Assembly (NCBI GenBank): GCA_021794015.1
Contig: JAJYRQ010000032.1
Location: 1-40,245 of the forward strand
Source of the DNA: Deltaproteobacteria bacterium
GTDB lineage: Bacteria > Desulfobacterota > Binatia > Binatales > Binataceae
Reading direction: 5' to 3'
DNA: 40,245 nt
This document shows positions 24,720 through 32,207 of the stretch, piece by piece. A program made the position numbers and the translations under genes. Numbering within the stretch: the first letter of the stretch is position 1; each line of letters begins with the position of its first letter. Under the pieces are notes generated by a model. That model did not search any database and was not told the origin of the DNA. It saw nothing but the letters and a program-made list of their open reading frames with translations.

Positions 24720-25469
24720 CTAGCGCCGCCCCCGGCCGAGCACCCTGATGGCGCCCGCGCGAGTTGCCACCAGCACGGTATCGGCGATACCGAGAAAAAG
24801 TCCGGTGCCGACGACCCCGGCAATCGCGCCCAGTTGGCGCTCGAGCCGGGCGGGACGGCTGAGCGGGCCGATCCCGCAATCGACCACCAGGTTGCCGTTA
24901 TCGCTAAGGAATTCGCCGCCCTCCTCCCGCCGGCGCACCTGCGGCTTAAGTCCCAGCCGGCGCATCTCGGCCAACGCATGGGGCAGCGCAAAGGGCAGCA
25001 CCTCGACCGGCAGCTTGCCGCCCCGGCCCAGGCGCGCCACCAGCTTCTCTTCGCCCACCAGGATGAGCACCCGGCGCGCGGCTGCGGCGACGATCTTCTC
25101 CCGCACCATCGCACCGCCGTAGCCCTTTATAAGATTAAGACGCCGGTCGACCTCGTCGGCACCGTCCACGTCGAGGTCGAGTCGCGCCAATGCTTCGGGG
25201 CCGGCGATGGCGACGCCAACCTGGCGCGCCAACTCCTCGCTGGCGCGCGAGGTCGCTATCGCCTGCACCGGGATTTTCGCCGCGCCCAGGGCGCGGATGA
25301 AGGCCGAGGCCGCATGGCCGGTTCCAAGGCCGACCGTCCGGCCCGGCCGCACGTAGCGCAGCGCCCGGGCGCCAAGCGCCGCGAGCCGCTCTTCGGGAGC
25401 CTGGCCCGGCGCGCCGGCCCGGTTGCCAGGCGCACGGCTCTTGCGCCGGGCTTGCTCTGGTTCGCTCAC
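24720..25469 (-). CDS. rpiA: Ribose-5-phosphate isomerase A
   Basis: Interconverts ribose 5-phosphate and ribulose 5-phosphate in the pentose phosphate pathway. The 249 residues include [12 protein letters not shown] (phosphate-binding loop; GTGSTA in the E. coli type), [11 protein letters not shown] (catalytic Asp residues), [14 protein letters not shown] (with the lysine of the active site) and the ending [16 protein letters not shown]. The first about 25 residues are basic, Pro/Ala/Gly-rich and not part of the fold. Its ATG at 25469 overlaps the folE stop by 4 bases. Confidence 0.94.
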   Translation of the reverse strand: MSEPEQARRKSRAPGNRAGAPGQAPEERLAALGARALRYVRPGRTVGLGTGHAASAFIRALGAAKIPVQAIATSRASEELARQVGVAIAGPEALARLDLDVDGADEVDRRLNLIKGYGGAMVREKIVAAAARRVLILVGEEKLVARLGRGGKLPVEVLPFALPHALAEMRRLGLKPQVRRREEGGEFLSDNGNLVVDCGIGPLSRPARLERQLGAIAGVVGTGLFLGIADTVLVATRAGAIRVLGRGRR

Positions 25470-26035
25470 CGGCTGTTCCTTATGAGGTTCATGAACTCCT
25501 GGCGGGTTTCAAAATTGGTGCGAAACACGCCGAGCATCGCCGAGGTCGTCACCCGGGAGTTCTGCTTTTCCACGCCGCGCATCCGCATGCAGAGGTGCTC
25601 GGCCTCGAGCACCACGGCCACACCCATGGGGTCCAACTCCTCCATGATCGTCTGCGCGATCTGGACCGTGAGTCGCTCCTGCACCTGGAGCCGGCGCGAG
25701 TAGACCTCGACCAGGCGGGCCAGCTTGGAGAGTCCGATGATGCGCCGGTTGGGCAGGTAGGCGACATGCGCCTTGCCCATGAAGGGGAGCAGGTGATGCT
25801 CGCACAGGGAGTAGAAGTCGAGGTCCTTGCAGACGATCATCTCCTGGTAGTCGGACTCGCTGAAGAGGGCGTTGTTAATCACCCCTTTGGGATCGAGGGC
25901 GTAGCCTCGGGTGAGAAAGCCAAGCGCGTTGACCACGCGCGCGGGGGTGCTTTTGAGGCCCTCGCGCTCCGGGTCCTCGCCCATGTGGCGCAAGAGCGTT
26001 CGCACCGCTTCCCGCGCCGCCTGTTCGTCAACCAT
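25466..26035 (-). CDS. folE: GTP cyclohydrolase I
   Basis: Opens GTP to dihydroneopterin triphosphate, the first step of folate (and pterin) synthesis. The 189 residues carry the zinc ligands C78 and H81 in CEHHLLPF and C149 in EHLCMRMRG, plus the signature [16 protein letters not shown] (95-110) and QERLTVQIA. The length is usual for the bacterial FolE1 form. Start ATG 26035. It lies 48 bp after the MTHFR gene and overlaps rpiA by 4 bases; pairing with MTHFR is in keeping with a folate theme. Confidence 0.96.
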   Translation of the reverse strand: MVDEQAAREAVRTLLRHMGEDPEREGLKSTPARVVNALGFLTRGYALDPKGVINNALFSESDYQEMIVCKDLDFYSLCEHHLLPFMGKAHVAYLPNRRIIGLSKLARLVEVYSRRLQVQERLTVQIAQTIMEELDPMGVAVVLEAEHLCMRMRGVEKQNSRVTTSAMLGVFRTNFETRQEFMNLIRNSR

Positions 26036-26083
26036 GCCAGGCTCCGTACTGGTCGCTGAAGGCGCCGGCGCCGCCGCAGGCCG

Positions 26084-27046
26084 CTAGCCCGCGGTGGCCG
26101 CGCTGGAAAACCGCCGGGCTCGCCGGCGGAACTCGGCAGCCAACTCGATGGCGAGCGAAGGGCCGCCGGCGCTCATGATGTTGAAAGCGGCGGCTTCCCC
26201 GCCCAGAGCATCCATCAACTGAAGGCTCTGATCGATCGAGAGCCGCCGCACCTCGGCCTCGCTGAGCCCGGCAAACCGGTCAAAGTAGCTGCGGGCTCCG
26301 CTCAAATCCGGGATGCGCTCCTTGATATAGTCGGCCATCGACTCGCGCTTGATCGGCAGCACTCCCAGTACCGCCAAAAGACCGAGCTGGCGGGCGCGGC
26401 GCACAAAGCGCAGGCCCGTCTCGGCGTCGAAGATGGGTTGCGTAATGACGAACCGGGCGCCCGCTGCCGCCTTGCGCGCAAGCAGCTCGAATTCGCGCTC
26501 GAGCTGCTTGCGGTAAGGATTGGCCACCACGCCGGCCGCCAGCGAGGCCCTGTCCTTGAGCGGGTGGCGGCCGTCAGCCGCCTCGCCGCGGTTGAGCGCC
26601 GCGATCGCTTCGAGCAGGCCGAACACGTCGAGGTCGTCCACCGCGCGCGCGCCCGCCTGCTCGGCCGCCAGCCGGTCGCCCTTGAGACTGACCACCCCTT
26701 CGACCCCGAGCGCCGCGGCGCCGAGCAGGTCGGCTTTAAGCGCCAGGCGGTTGCGGTCCCGGCACGAAAAATTGAGCACCAGCGAAACGTCCAGCCGGGC
26801 CCGCAGCATCGCGGCGAAGATAAGCGGCGACATCTTGACCCGGCCAAGCGCGTTATCGGCAAGGTTTATCGCGTCGAGATCGCCGCTTGCGCCGGCAAGT
26901 CGCTGCAAAAGGGAAGCAGGATTGATTCCCCGCGGCGGCGCGACCTCCAGCCAGAGCGCCGGCCCGGGCGCCGCCAGCCTTTCCAGGAAAGTGGACACGC
27001 TAAACTCACACGGCCGAAGCGCCGACCGCCGGTCCCAGCGCTCCAC
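26084..27046 (-). CDS. metF: Methylenetetrahydrofolate reductase family protein
   Basis: Flavoprotein that reduces 5,10-methylene-THF to 5-methyl-THF for methionine synthesis. The 320 residues form the expected TIM barrel: LWLEVAPPRGINPASLLQRL near the start, NLADNALGRVKMSPL, HPLKDRASLAAGVVANPYRK and ARFVITQPIFDAETGLRFV, followed by VLGVLPIKRESM. The N-terminal motif reads EVAPPRG where E. coli MetF has EFFPP. Relatives in this subgroup lack extra domains, as here. The GTG at 27046 is taken; a GTG at 26998 (STFLERLAAPG) would also suit. It is 9 bp downstream of the homoserine kinase gene. Confidence 0.88.
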   Translation of the reverse strand: MERWDRRSALRPCEFSVSTFLERLAAPGPALWLEVAPPRGINPASLLQRLAGASGDLDAINLADNALGRVKMSPLIFAAMLRARLDVSLVLNFSCRDRNRLALKADLLGAAALGVEGVVSLKGDRLAAEQAGARAVDDLDVFGLLEAIAALNRGEAADGRHPLKDRASLAAGVVANPYRKQLEREFELLARKAAAGARFVITQPIFDAETGLRFVRRARQLGLLAVLGVLPIKRESMADYIKERIPDLSGARSYFDRFAGLSEAEVRRLSIDQSLQLMDALGGEAAAFNIMSAGGPSLAIELAAEFRRRARRFSSAATAG

Positions 27047-27055
27047 CTGCCGAAC

Positions 27056-28090
27056 TTAAGCCCTTAATTTCTCCGTGCTTTTGACTTTCTGGTACTTACG
27101 ATAATCGTAACCGGTCGCCATGGCCATCAGCAGCAGGTCCATGCCGCCCTCTTTCTCGCGGCGCAGGATGCAAAGCCGGTCGAAAAACTCCCGGAAGTCC
27201 TTGCTCCGGCGCCGGCCGTCGTCGACCGGGTGCAGGAAGAAATCGTTGAGCCGCGTCACGGTAAAACGCAGCGCCGAGTAGCGCAGCTCGTTGGGAAAAG
27301 CGTCCCACTCTGCCAGCGAGAGCGCACGCGTCGATTCGTAGCCGTTGGTCAGGTGGCGAAAACGCTCCAGCGAGTACTGCTCCCCGACGAAGCAAAGCGC
27401 GTTGACCGCGGTGGCCAGGTCGAAAATGAACTTGCCCCGGCACGCCGCCTCGAAATCCAGCAGCGCGCACAACCGCCCGCCCCGGAACACCACGTTGTCG
27501 GCAAAAAGATCGCCGTGGATCACACCCTTGGGCAGGCGCTCGTCCAGGTAGTGGCCAAGGTAGTCGATCTCGTCCTGCAGCGCGCGCACCACGCGCCGGA
27601 AATGCGCCGGGAGCTGCGCTGCCACAACCTTGAACAACTCGGCGATCCGCTCAAAGCTGAACCGGTTTTCAAGCGCCTTCTTGTACCCTTTGCCGATTAT
27701 ATGCAACTCGGCCAGCATCCGACCGATCGCATAAAGATGGGTCGGCCCGAGGTCCTCCACCGCCACGGTGCGTCCCTCGTAATACTTGAAGACCGCCGCG
27801 TAGCGCTGGTCGTAGTCGCGATAGTAGCGTCCCAGCGAATCCTGCAGCGGATAAGGACAGGGAAACGAGTGCCGATGAAGGAACGACAGCAGGTCAATTT
27901 CGCGGCGAATCTCGGCCTCGCTCTTGACCTCGTCAACCCGCAGCAGGCACTTGGAGCGGTTGCTTTCGACCAGGTAGTTGCTGTTGACCGAACCCTCGGC
28001 AATCCCCGACACGGAGATGAGCTTACCGAGTTCGTACTCTTCTCCGAGCTTTTCGACGAAGGCTTGGCTGAGTTCCCTATAGAAAGCCAT
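27056..28090 (-). CDS. thrB: Homoserine kinase type II / aminoglycoside-phosphotransferase-like kinase
   Basis: Protein-kinase-like small-molecule kinase of 344 residues. Catalytic loop HGDLFADNV (192-200) and metal-binding DFEAACRG (212-219, DFG equivalent) are intact. The N-lobe has GSVNSNYLVE and YLLRV-like strands (CLLRVDEVKSEAEIRRE). The overall pattern, especially KGVIHGDLFADNVVF and LATAVNALCF, fits type-II homoserine kinase, which phosphorylates homoserine on the way to threonine; choline or other kinases of the fold are a lesser possibility. Start ATG 28090. First gene of the long minus-strand run and divergent from hisI. Confidence 0.82.
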   Translation of the reverse strand: MAFYRELSQAFVEKLGEEYELGKLISVSGIAEGSVNSNYLVESNRSKCLLRVDEVKSEAEIRREIDLLSFLHRHSFPCPYPLQDSLGRYYRDYDQRYAAVFKYYEGRTVAVEDLGPTHLYAIGRMLAELHIIGKGYKKALENRFSFERIAELFKVVAAQLPAHFRRVVRALQDEIDYLGHYLDERLPKGVIHGDLFADNVVFRGGRLCALLDFEAACRGKFIFDLATAVNALCFVGEQYSLERFRHLTNGYESTRALSLAEWDAFPNELRYSALRFTVTRLNDFFLHPVDDGRRRSKDFREFFDRLCILRREKEGGMDLLLMAMATGYDYRKYQKVKSTEKLRA

Positions 28091-28490
28091 GCGCGCTCGG
28101 CACAGGGGCAGTCTTCGCCGCTAGTCTAGAGCCTTAGGGCCGATTGCGTCAATCCGCCCGGACGGCGCCGGGCCGCCCCCCGCGGGCTTCCCGGGCCGGG
28201 ATCGCCGTCGCGCGAAGCGGCCGGCGCAAGCTTTTCGCTGCAGCTTTGCCCCGGGGCGGACGGCAGCGGCCCTCCGGGGAAGCCGTTGGATGCCGTTTTT
28301 GGCTCGCCTTGGCGTCCCGCGCCGCAACTTCGCTCTGACCGGGGCTTTTTTCGGCCTGCTCAAGCGTTTATGCTTGGCAGCAGGGCCGGCTGGCCGTCTC
28401 GACAACAAACCCGCCGAGGCAAGGCCGGCAAACAGGAGGCGGGAGCGCCGGGAAGCCACAAGCACGCCAGCGGCGCTCGACCGGACGATT

Positions 28491-28907
28491 TTGCAGGACT
28501 TCACCGAAGCAGTCGATTTCGCCAAGGCGGAGGGCCTGGTGACCGCCGTCGTCCAGGACTGCGCAACCGGCCGGGTGCTGATGGTCGCCCATATGAACCG
28601 CGAGGCGCTCTGCGAAACCGTGGCCACCGGCCGCGCCTGTTACTACTCGCGTTCGCGCAAAAAGCTCTGGCGCAAAGGCGAAGAGTCCGGCAATTACCAG
28701 GAAGTGCGAGAAATCCGCCTTGACTGCGACGGCGATACGCTGCTTCTGTCCGTGGACCAGCGCGGCGACGGCGCCGCCTGCCATCAAGGCTTCCAATCCT
28801 GCTTCTTCAGGGCGCTGCGCGACCAGGCATGGACGGCCGTCGATTCACCCAAGGTCGACCCGGCCAAGTACGGCCCGTCCTACGGCCGCCACGGCTCGAG
28901 CGGCTAG
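28491..28907 (+). CDS. hisI: Phosphoribosyl-AMP cyclohydrolase
   Basis: Third step of histidine synthesis: opens the adenine ring of phosphoribosyl-AMP. From TTG 28491 the protein has 138 residues. [20 protein letters not shown] (35-54) and [15 protein letters not shown] (58-72) are diagnostic, and the metal-binding cysteines are C79 (DCDGD), C97 and C104 (CHQGFQSC). The open frame extends back to an ATG at 28290, but those 67 residues are low-complexity and basic; an AGGAGG at 28432-28437 in that stretch is not followed by a usable start. TTG 28491 fits the family start best. HisE is not fused. hisG follows 73 bp downstream. Confidence 0.88.
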   Translation: MQDFTEAVDFAKAEGLVTAVVQDCATGRVLMVAHMNREALCETVATGRACYYSRSRKKLWRKGEESGNYQEVREIRLDCDGDTLLLSVDQRGDGAACHQGFQSCFFRALRDQAWTAVDSPKVDPAKYGPSYGRHGSSG

Positions 28908-28980
28908 CGCAGCGGCTGGCCCTTTAAGAAGCGACCCAAAACATCTACCCACTGAAAGTGCATGAGGGTGCACGGTTGCC

Positions 28981-29886
28981 ATGTCTGCTGACGAAAACCA
29001 ACGCCTTAAGCTTGGCCTTCCCAAGGGAAGCCTCGAAGCCCAGACGCTCGAGCTCTTGCGCAAATCGGGCTGGCGCATCTCGGTAGGCTCCCGCTCCTAC
29101 CTTCCCACCGTGGACGACCCGGCGCTCAGTTGCCGGCTGCTGCGGCCGCAAGAGATGCCGCGCTACATCGCCGACGGCTCGCTCGACGCCGGAATTACCG
29201 GCAGCGACTGGGTGGTCGAAACCGGCGTCAACCTGGTCGAGGTGGAAAAGTTCTCTTTCTCGAAGGTCTCGCTGGCGCCGACGCGCTGGGTGCTGGTGGT
29301 GCGGGAGAACTCTCCGGTGCGCCGGCTCGAAGACCTCGCCGGCAAGCGGCTTGCCACCGAGCTGGTTGATTTCACGCGCAAGGTCTTTGCCGCGCGCAAT
29401 GTTAAAGTGGAAGTTGAATTCTCCTGGGGGGCAACGGAAGCGAAGGTGGCCGAGGGTCTGGTCGCTGCGGCGGTCGAGGCGACGGAGACAGGCACGTCGA
29501 TTCGGGCCAACGGACTGCGGATTGTCGAGGAGCTGCTGGTCTCGACGCCGGTACTGGTAGCCAACGAGGCGGCTTGGGCCGAGCCGTGGAAGCAGGCCAA
29601 GGTACGGCAGCTCGGGGTGCTTTTGCGGGGCGCGCTGGAAGCCGAGACGCGGGTCGGGATCAAGATGAACGTGCCGCGCGAGTGCCTGGACCGGGTGGTG
29701 GAACTACTGCCCTCGATAACCGCTCCGACAGTGGCGCCGCTGTACGCCTCGGCGGCGCTAAAGGGCAAGGAGTGGTTTGCGGTCGAGACGGTGATTGCCG
29801 AGCACACGGTGCGCGAGCTGATTCCGCGGCTGCTCGAGGCTGGTGCGGTCGGCATCGTCGAATATCCCCTGAACAAGATCATCTGA
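28981..29886 (+). CDS. hisG: ATP phosphoribosyltransferase, long form
   Basis: First and committed step of histidine synthesis: joins ATP and PRPP. The 301 residues match the long, histidine-inhibited form with a C-terminal ACT-like regulatory domain (about 215-301, ending AVGIVEYPLNKII). The catalytic part shows LKLGLPKGSLEAQTLELL (9-26), DAGITGSDWVVETGVNLVE, and the PRPP-binding loop VEATETGTSIRANGLRIVEE. No hisZ is required for this form. Start ATG 28981. It forms a small his unit with hisI; the other his genes are not here. The CRISPR operon starts about 200 bp downstream on the same strand. Confidence 0.94.
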   Translation: MSADENQRLKLGLPKGSLEAQTLELLRKSGWRISVGSRSYLPTVDDPALSCRLLRPQEMPRYIADGSLDAGITGSDWVVETGVNLVEVEKFSFSKVSLAPTRWVLVVRENSPVRRLEDLAGKRLATELVDFTRKVFAARNVKVEVEFSWGATEAKVAEGLVAAAVEATETGTSIRANGLRIVEELLVSTPVLVANEAAWAEPWKQAKVRQLGVLLRGALEAETRVGIKMNVPRECLDRVVELLPSITAPTVAPLYASAALKGKEWFAVETVIAEHTVRELIPRLLEAGAVGIVEYPLNKII

Positions 29887-30025
29887 GCAGTCCGCTCGAC
29901 CTGCGGCCGCGGCCGCTGCGCCGCGCCGTCGCCTCGCGCCCTTCTGCTCTTCGGCCCGGCCGGGCCGCCCACGGCAGGGCGCCGCCCGCCGCTGACGCAC
30001 GCTCTCCAGACCCGCCCTGTCAGCC

Positions 30026-30054
30026 TTGACAGTTGGGCGCGTTCGTCGTAAAGC
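30026..30054 (+). promoter_or_regulatory. Likely promoter of the CRISPR effector operon
   Basis: Perfect TTGACA (30026-30031), a 17-bp spacer, and a weak -10 TAAAGC (30049-30054). The start would be near 30061, about 37 bases before the TTG of the first ORF. Confidence 0.5.
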
Positions 30055-30097
30055 CAAGTAACCGCCGCGCCGGTCGTGGTCTTTCAGGAGGACCGTC

Positions 30098-30268
30098 TTG
30101 CAAGCCTCGAGGGACTGGAAGGGTGCGCTCGCCGTCTACCGCTACCGGGTAACCCTGGCAGCGAAGCAACCGCTCGACCTACCACCAGCTCTCAACCGCT
30201 TTCCGCCAAATTCACAAACCGGCCGCTCAAAGAACCGGCAGCAAAACAGGGATGGGACGGTGGCGTGA
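30098..30268 (+). CDS. Small ORF heading the CRISPR effector operon (56 aa)
   Basis: TTG 30098 follows a perfect AGGAGG (30086-30091) at 6-base spacing. The frame ends at TGA 30266-30268, which overlaps the GTG start of cmr1 (GTGA). These three signs indicate a translated gene coupled to cmr1. The 56-residue product is basic and hydrophilic after residue 35. Residues about 13-30 (VYRYRVTLAAKQPLDLPP) read like the first beta-strand of a RAMP or Cas6 protein, which often has a strand ending in PLxLPP, but nothing else of such a fold follows. It is either a novel small subunit, a leader peptide, or the stump of a RAMP/Cas6 gene. I do not recognise it as a known family. Confidence 0.55.
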   Translation: MQASRDWKGALAVYRYRVTLAAKQPLDLPPALNRFPPNSQTGRSKNRQQNRDGTVA

Positions 30269-31269
30269 GCGAAGACGAGCACCAACCGACAGCCTGCGAT
30301 CCCGAGGTATCGCCCAACGGGGTTCACACCTGGCGCCTGGAGGCGTTGACCAACATTTGGACCGGCAACGCCAGCTGCAAAGGCGAAAATCTGGTCCTCA
30401 CCGGTCTTCTGGGATCGCTTCGCTGGTGGTTCGAGGTGCTCGTTCGCGGCTTAGGTGGGGCTGCGTGCGACCCCAACGCGACGCGGTGCCAAGCCAAAAA
30501 CCACTGCCCCGTCTGTGAACTCTTCGGGTGCACCGGATGGGCCCGAAAGTTCCGCTTCCAGGTGCTGGACGAGACAGGCAAGACCATGTCGAGTGCGATC
30601 GCGAAGGCCGCCGAATTCCAATGGCGCTTCGTTCCGCTCCGTGGGATTGGCAAGGAGGAGTGGGCACTCTTGCATCTCACGTTTTGCCTCATCGCTGACT
30701 ACGGCGCTATCGGCGGACGGACCGTCTTCAAACCCTCGGACGAGAACTCTCGCGCCAACGCCCAACACCCTCGGGACTACGGGCTCGTCAAACTCCTTGA
30801 AAAGCCTCCTCTTGGCCGAACTGATCGCGAAATACTCCAACAATATATCGGCGGATGGCGGGAGGTTGACCACGACGATTTCGCGGATTTCGCGTGGGCG
30901 TCACTCCAGAACTTCTGGTGCGTGAAGGGGAAGTGCCTCGCGCGGCAAAACAACAATAACAGCTCATACAATAAGGCGATTGGCCGCCCAGAGCCGAAGA
31001 GCCAAGCGTGCCGCGGTGATAGCTGGCTCGCCGGCCGTCGCCCTGATCGACAGCGCGGCGTAGAGGCTGAAAGCAAGAAGGTATTCAGCTTCAAGGAGCC
31101 AGCGGACGCGCGCCGCACCTTCGGATTCGTCAAGCCCGGAACGGTCAGCTTCCACCAGATGAAGGAAAGGCTGAAACAAGCATGGCCAGACCTCAAAGAT
31201 ACTGACTTCCGGACTGGCGAGGCAATTTTCGAAGCCCTCTTCAAGAGCGAAACGGGGGATAGCCGATGA
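30265..31269 (+). CDS. cmr1: Type III CRISPR RAMP protein Cmr1
   Basis: Cas7-group subunit that in Cmr complexes sits at the 3' end of the crRNA and helps capture target RNA. From GTG 30265 it has 334 residues: HTWRLEALTNIWTGNA (21-36), then LVLTGLLGSLRWWFEVLVRG (43-62), the Cmr1 signature with an RWW block, and HCPVCELFGCTGWARKFRF (about 82-100), with the FG-x-T-x-W-A-R-K-F pattern of Cmr1. Four or more cysteines in 73-93 may bind zinc. The RRTFGFVKPGTVSF stretch near the end may line the RNA channel. The GTG overlaps the small ORF by 4 bases and its stop overlaps the next gene by 4 (ATGA). An upstream GTG (30076) would clash with the small ORF. Confidence 0.82.
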   Translation: MSEDEHQPTACDPEVSPNGVHTWRLEALTNIWTGNASCKGENLVLTGLLGSLRWWFEVLVRGLGGAACDPNATRCQAKNHCPVCELFGCTGWARKFRFQVLDETGKTMSSAIAKAAEFQWRFVPLRGIGKEEWALLHLTFCLIADYGAIGGRTVFKPSDENSRANAQHPRDYGLVKLLEKPPLGRTDREILQQYIGGWREVDHDDFADFAWASLQNFWCVKGKCLARQNNNNSSYNKAIGRPEPKSQACRGDSWLAGRRPDRQRGVEAESKKVFSFKEPADARRTFGFVKPGTVSFHQMKERLKQAWPDLKDTDFRTGEAIFEALFKSETGDSR

Positions 31270-32207
31270 GGTTCGACCTGTATGCGGACCTCGCTGCCCG
31301 GAAGGCCTGTCCGGTGAACGGCTCGTTGCCGGAGGGCCTCGCGTCCGGTTTCGTGGACGGATGCACGACCGCTTTCTATGAAGCCGAGCGCAGAAGCGCA
31401 AACAAAGAAAAGAACGAAGCACGGCGATGCTATAGGCAGCATGCGTCGCAAGCGATGCTGGAGCTTGAAGGATTCAAGCGACTCAAGCTCGTCGCCGACG
31501 TTGATAATCTTCCCGATCCGAGTTGGATCGCCTTCGAGATCGCTTTCACGCTTGAGACGCCTTGGTACTCCAAGGACGACCGGCCATTCCACGTGCTTGA
31601 CAATCCCGTGCGCAAGGACCGCGTCTTCGGCGTGCCCTTCATGTCCGCCGCGAGTTGGAAGGGGCTGTTGCGCTGGGCCTGTCGGATGCACGCGGGGTTG
31701 CAGGGTTATCTGGAGAAACATGACGGTAAGCTCGAAGGATGGAATGACCCTGATTGGATTCTCCACCTATTCGGGAACGAAAAGGACGAGGCTGAACATT
31801 TTCAACGCGGCGCGTTGGCGTTCCGTCCAACGTGGTTCTCGAAGCTCGGCTTTGAAGTCATCAACCCGCACAGCCGCAGGACGCGTGCCGGTACCCAGCC
31901 GATATACTACGAGGTCGTACCAGCCGGCGCTTGTGGCGCGCTCAAGTTGCTCTATGCTCCGCTGGATGGTGCGGCTGACAGAGACAAGGTGAAGCCCGCA
32001 GAGGCGCTCGACACACTAGTTGATGCGATTGAAGCGCTGCTCACGATTTACGGAATCTCGGCCAAGCGCACTGTTGGTTGGGGAACAGCGAAGATTGAAA
32101 GCTGGAGGGCAAGTCGGCGGAATACCGAGCCAGTCACCGCGACGCCGCTTGCGAATTTCAAACAGCAAGTCAGTGCGTGGCTCGATTCTTCGCGAGGTGC
32201 AACATGA
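31266..32207 (+). CDS. cmr6: Type III CRISPR RAMP protein, Cmr6-like
   Basis: RAMP of 313 residues. FGVPFMSAASWKGLLRWA (121-138) corresponds to the YGvPyIPGSSlKGvlR element of RAMPs. LFG (168-170) and INPHSRRT (199-206) follow as in Cmr6. GISAKRTVGWGTAKI (263-277) matches the Cmr6 ending GiGAKtavGyG, the glycine-rich loop that contacts crRNA. The usual PGSS reads MSAAS, so this is a divergent member. In Cmr complexes Cmr6 stacks next to Cmr1 at the crRNA 3' end, in line with the two genes being adjacent. ATG 31266 overlaps the cmr1 stop by 4 bases and its own stop overlaps cas10 by 4. The RAMP call is firm; the Cmr6 identity is good but not certain. Confidence 0.75.
   Translation: MRFDLYADLAARKACPVNGSLPEGLASGFVDGCTTAFYEAERRSANKEKNEARRCYRQHASQAMLELEGFKRLKLVADVDNLPDPSWIAFEIAFTLETPWYSKDDRPFHVLDNPVRKDRVFGVPFMSAASWKGLLRWACRMHAGLQGYLEKHDGKLEGWNDPDWILHLFGNEKDEAEHFQRGALAFRPTWFSKLGFEVINPHSRRTRAGTQPIYYEVVPAGACGALKLLYAPLDGAADRDKVKPAEALDTLVDAIEALLTIYGISAKRTVGWGTAKIESWRASRRNTEPVTATPLANFKQQVSAWLDSSRGAT

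Noticed and set aside
28290..28490. Longer HisI starting at ATG 28290
   Set aside because: The added 67 residues are basic and low-complexity and do not belong to the family; kept only as an alternative start.
30076..30264. N-terminal extension of Cmr1 from a GTG at 30076
   Set aside because: It would overlap the better supported 56-codon ORF; GTG 30265 gives the usual Cmr1 start and a GTGA overlap.
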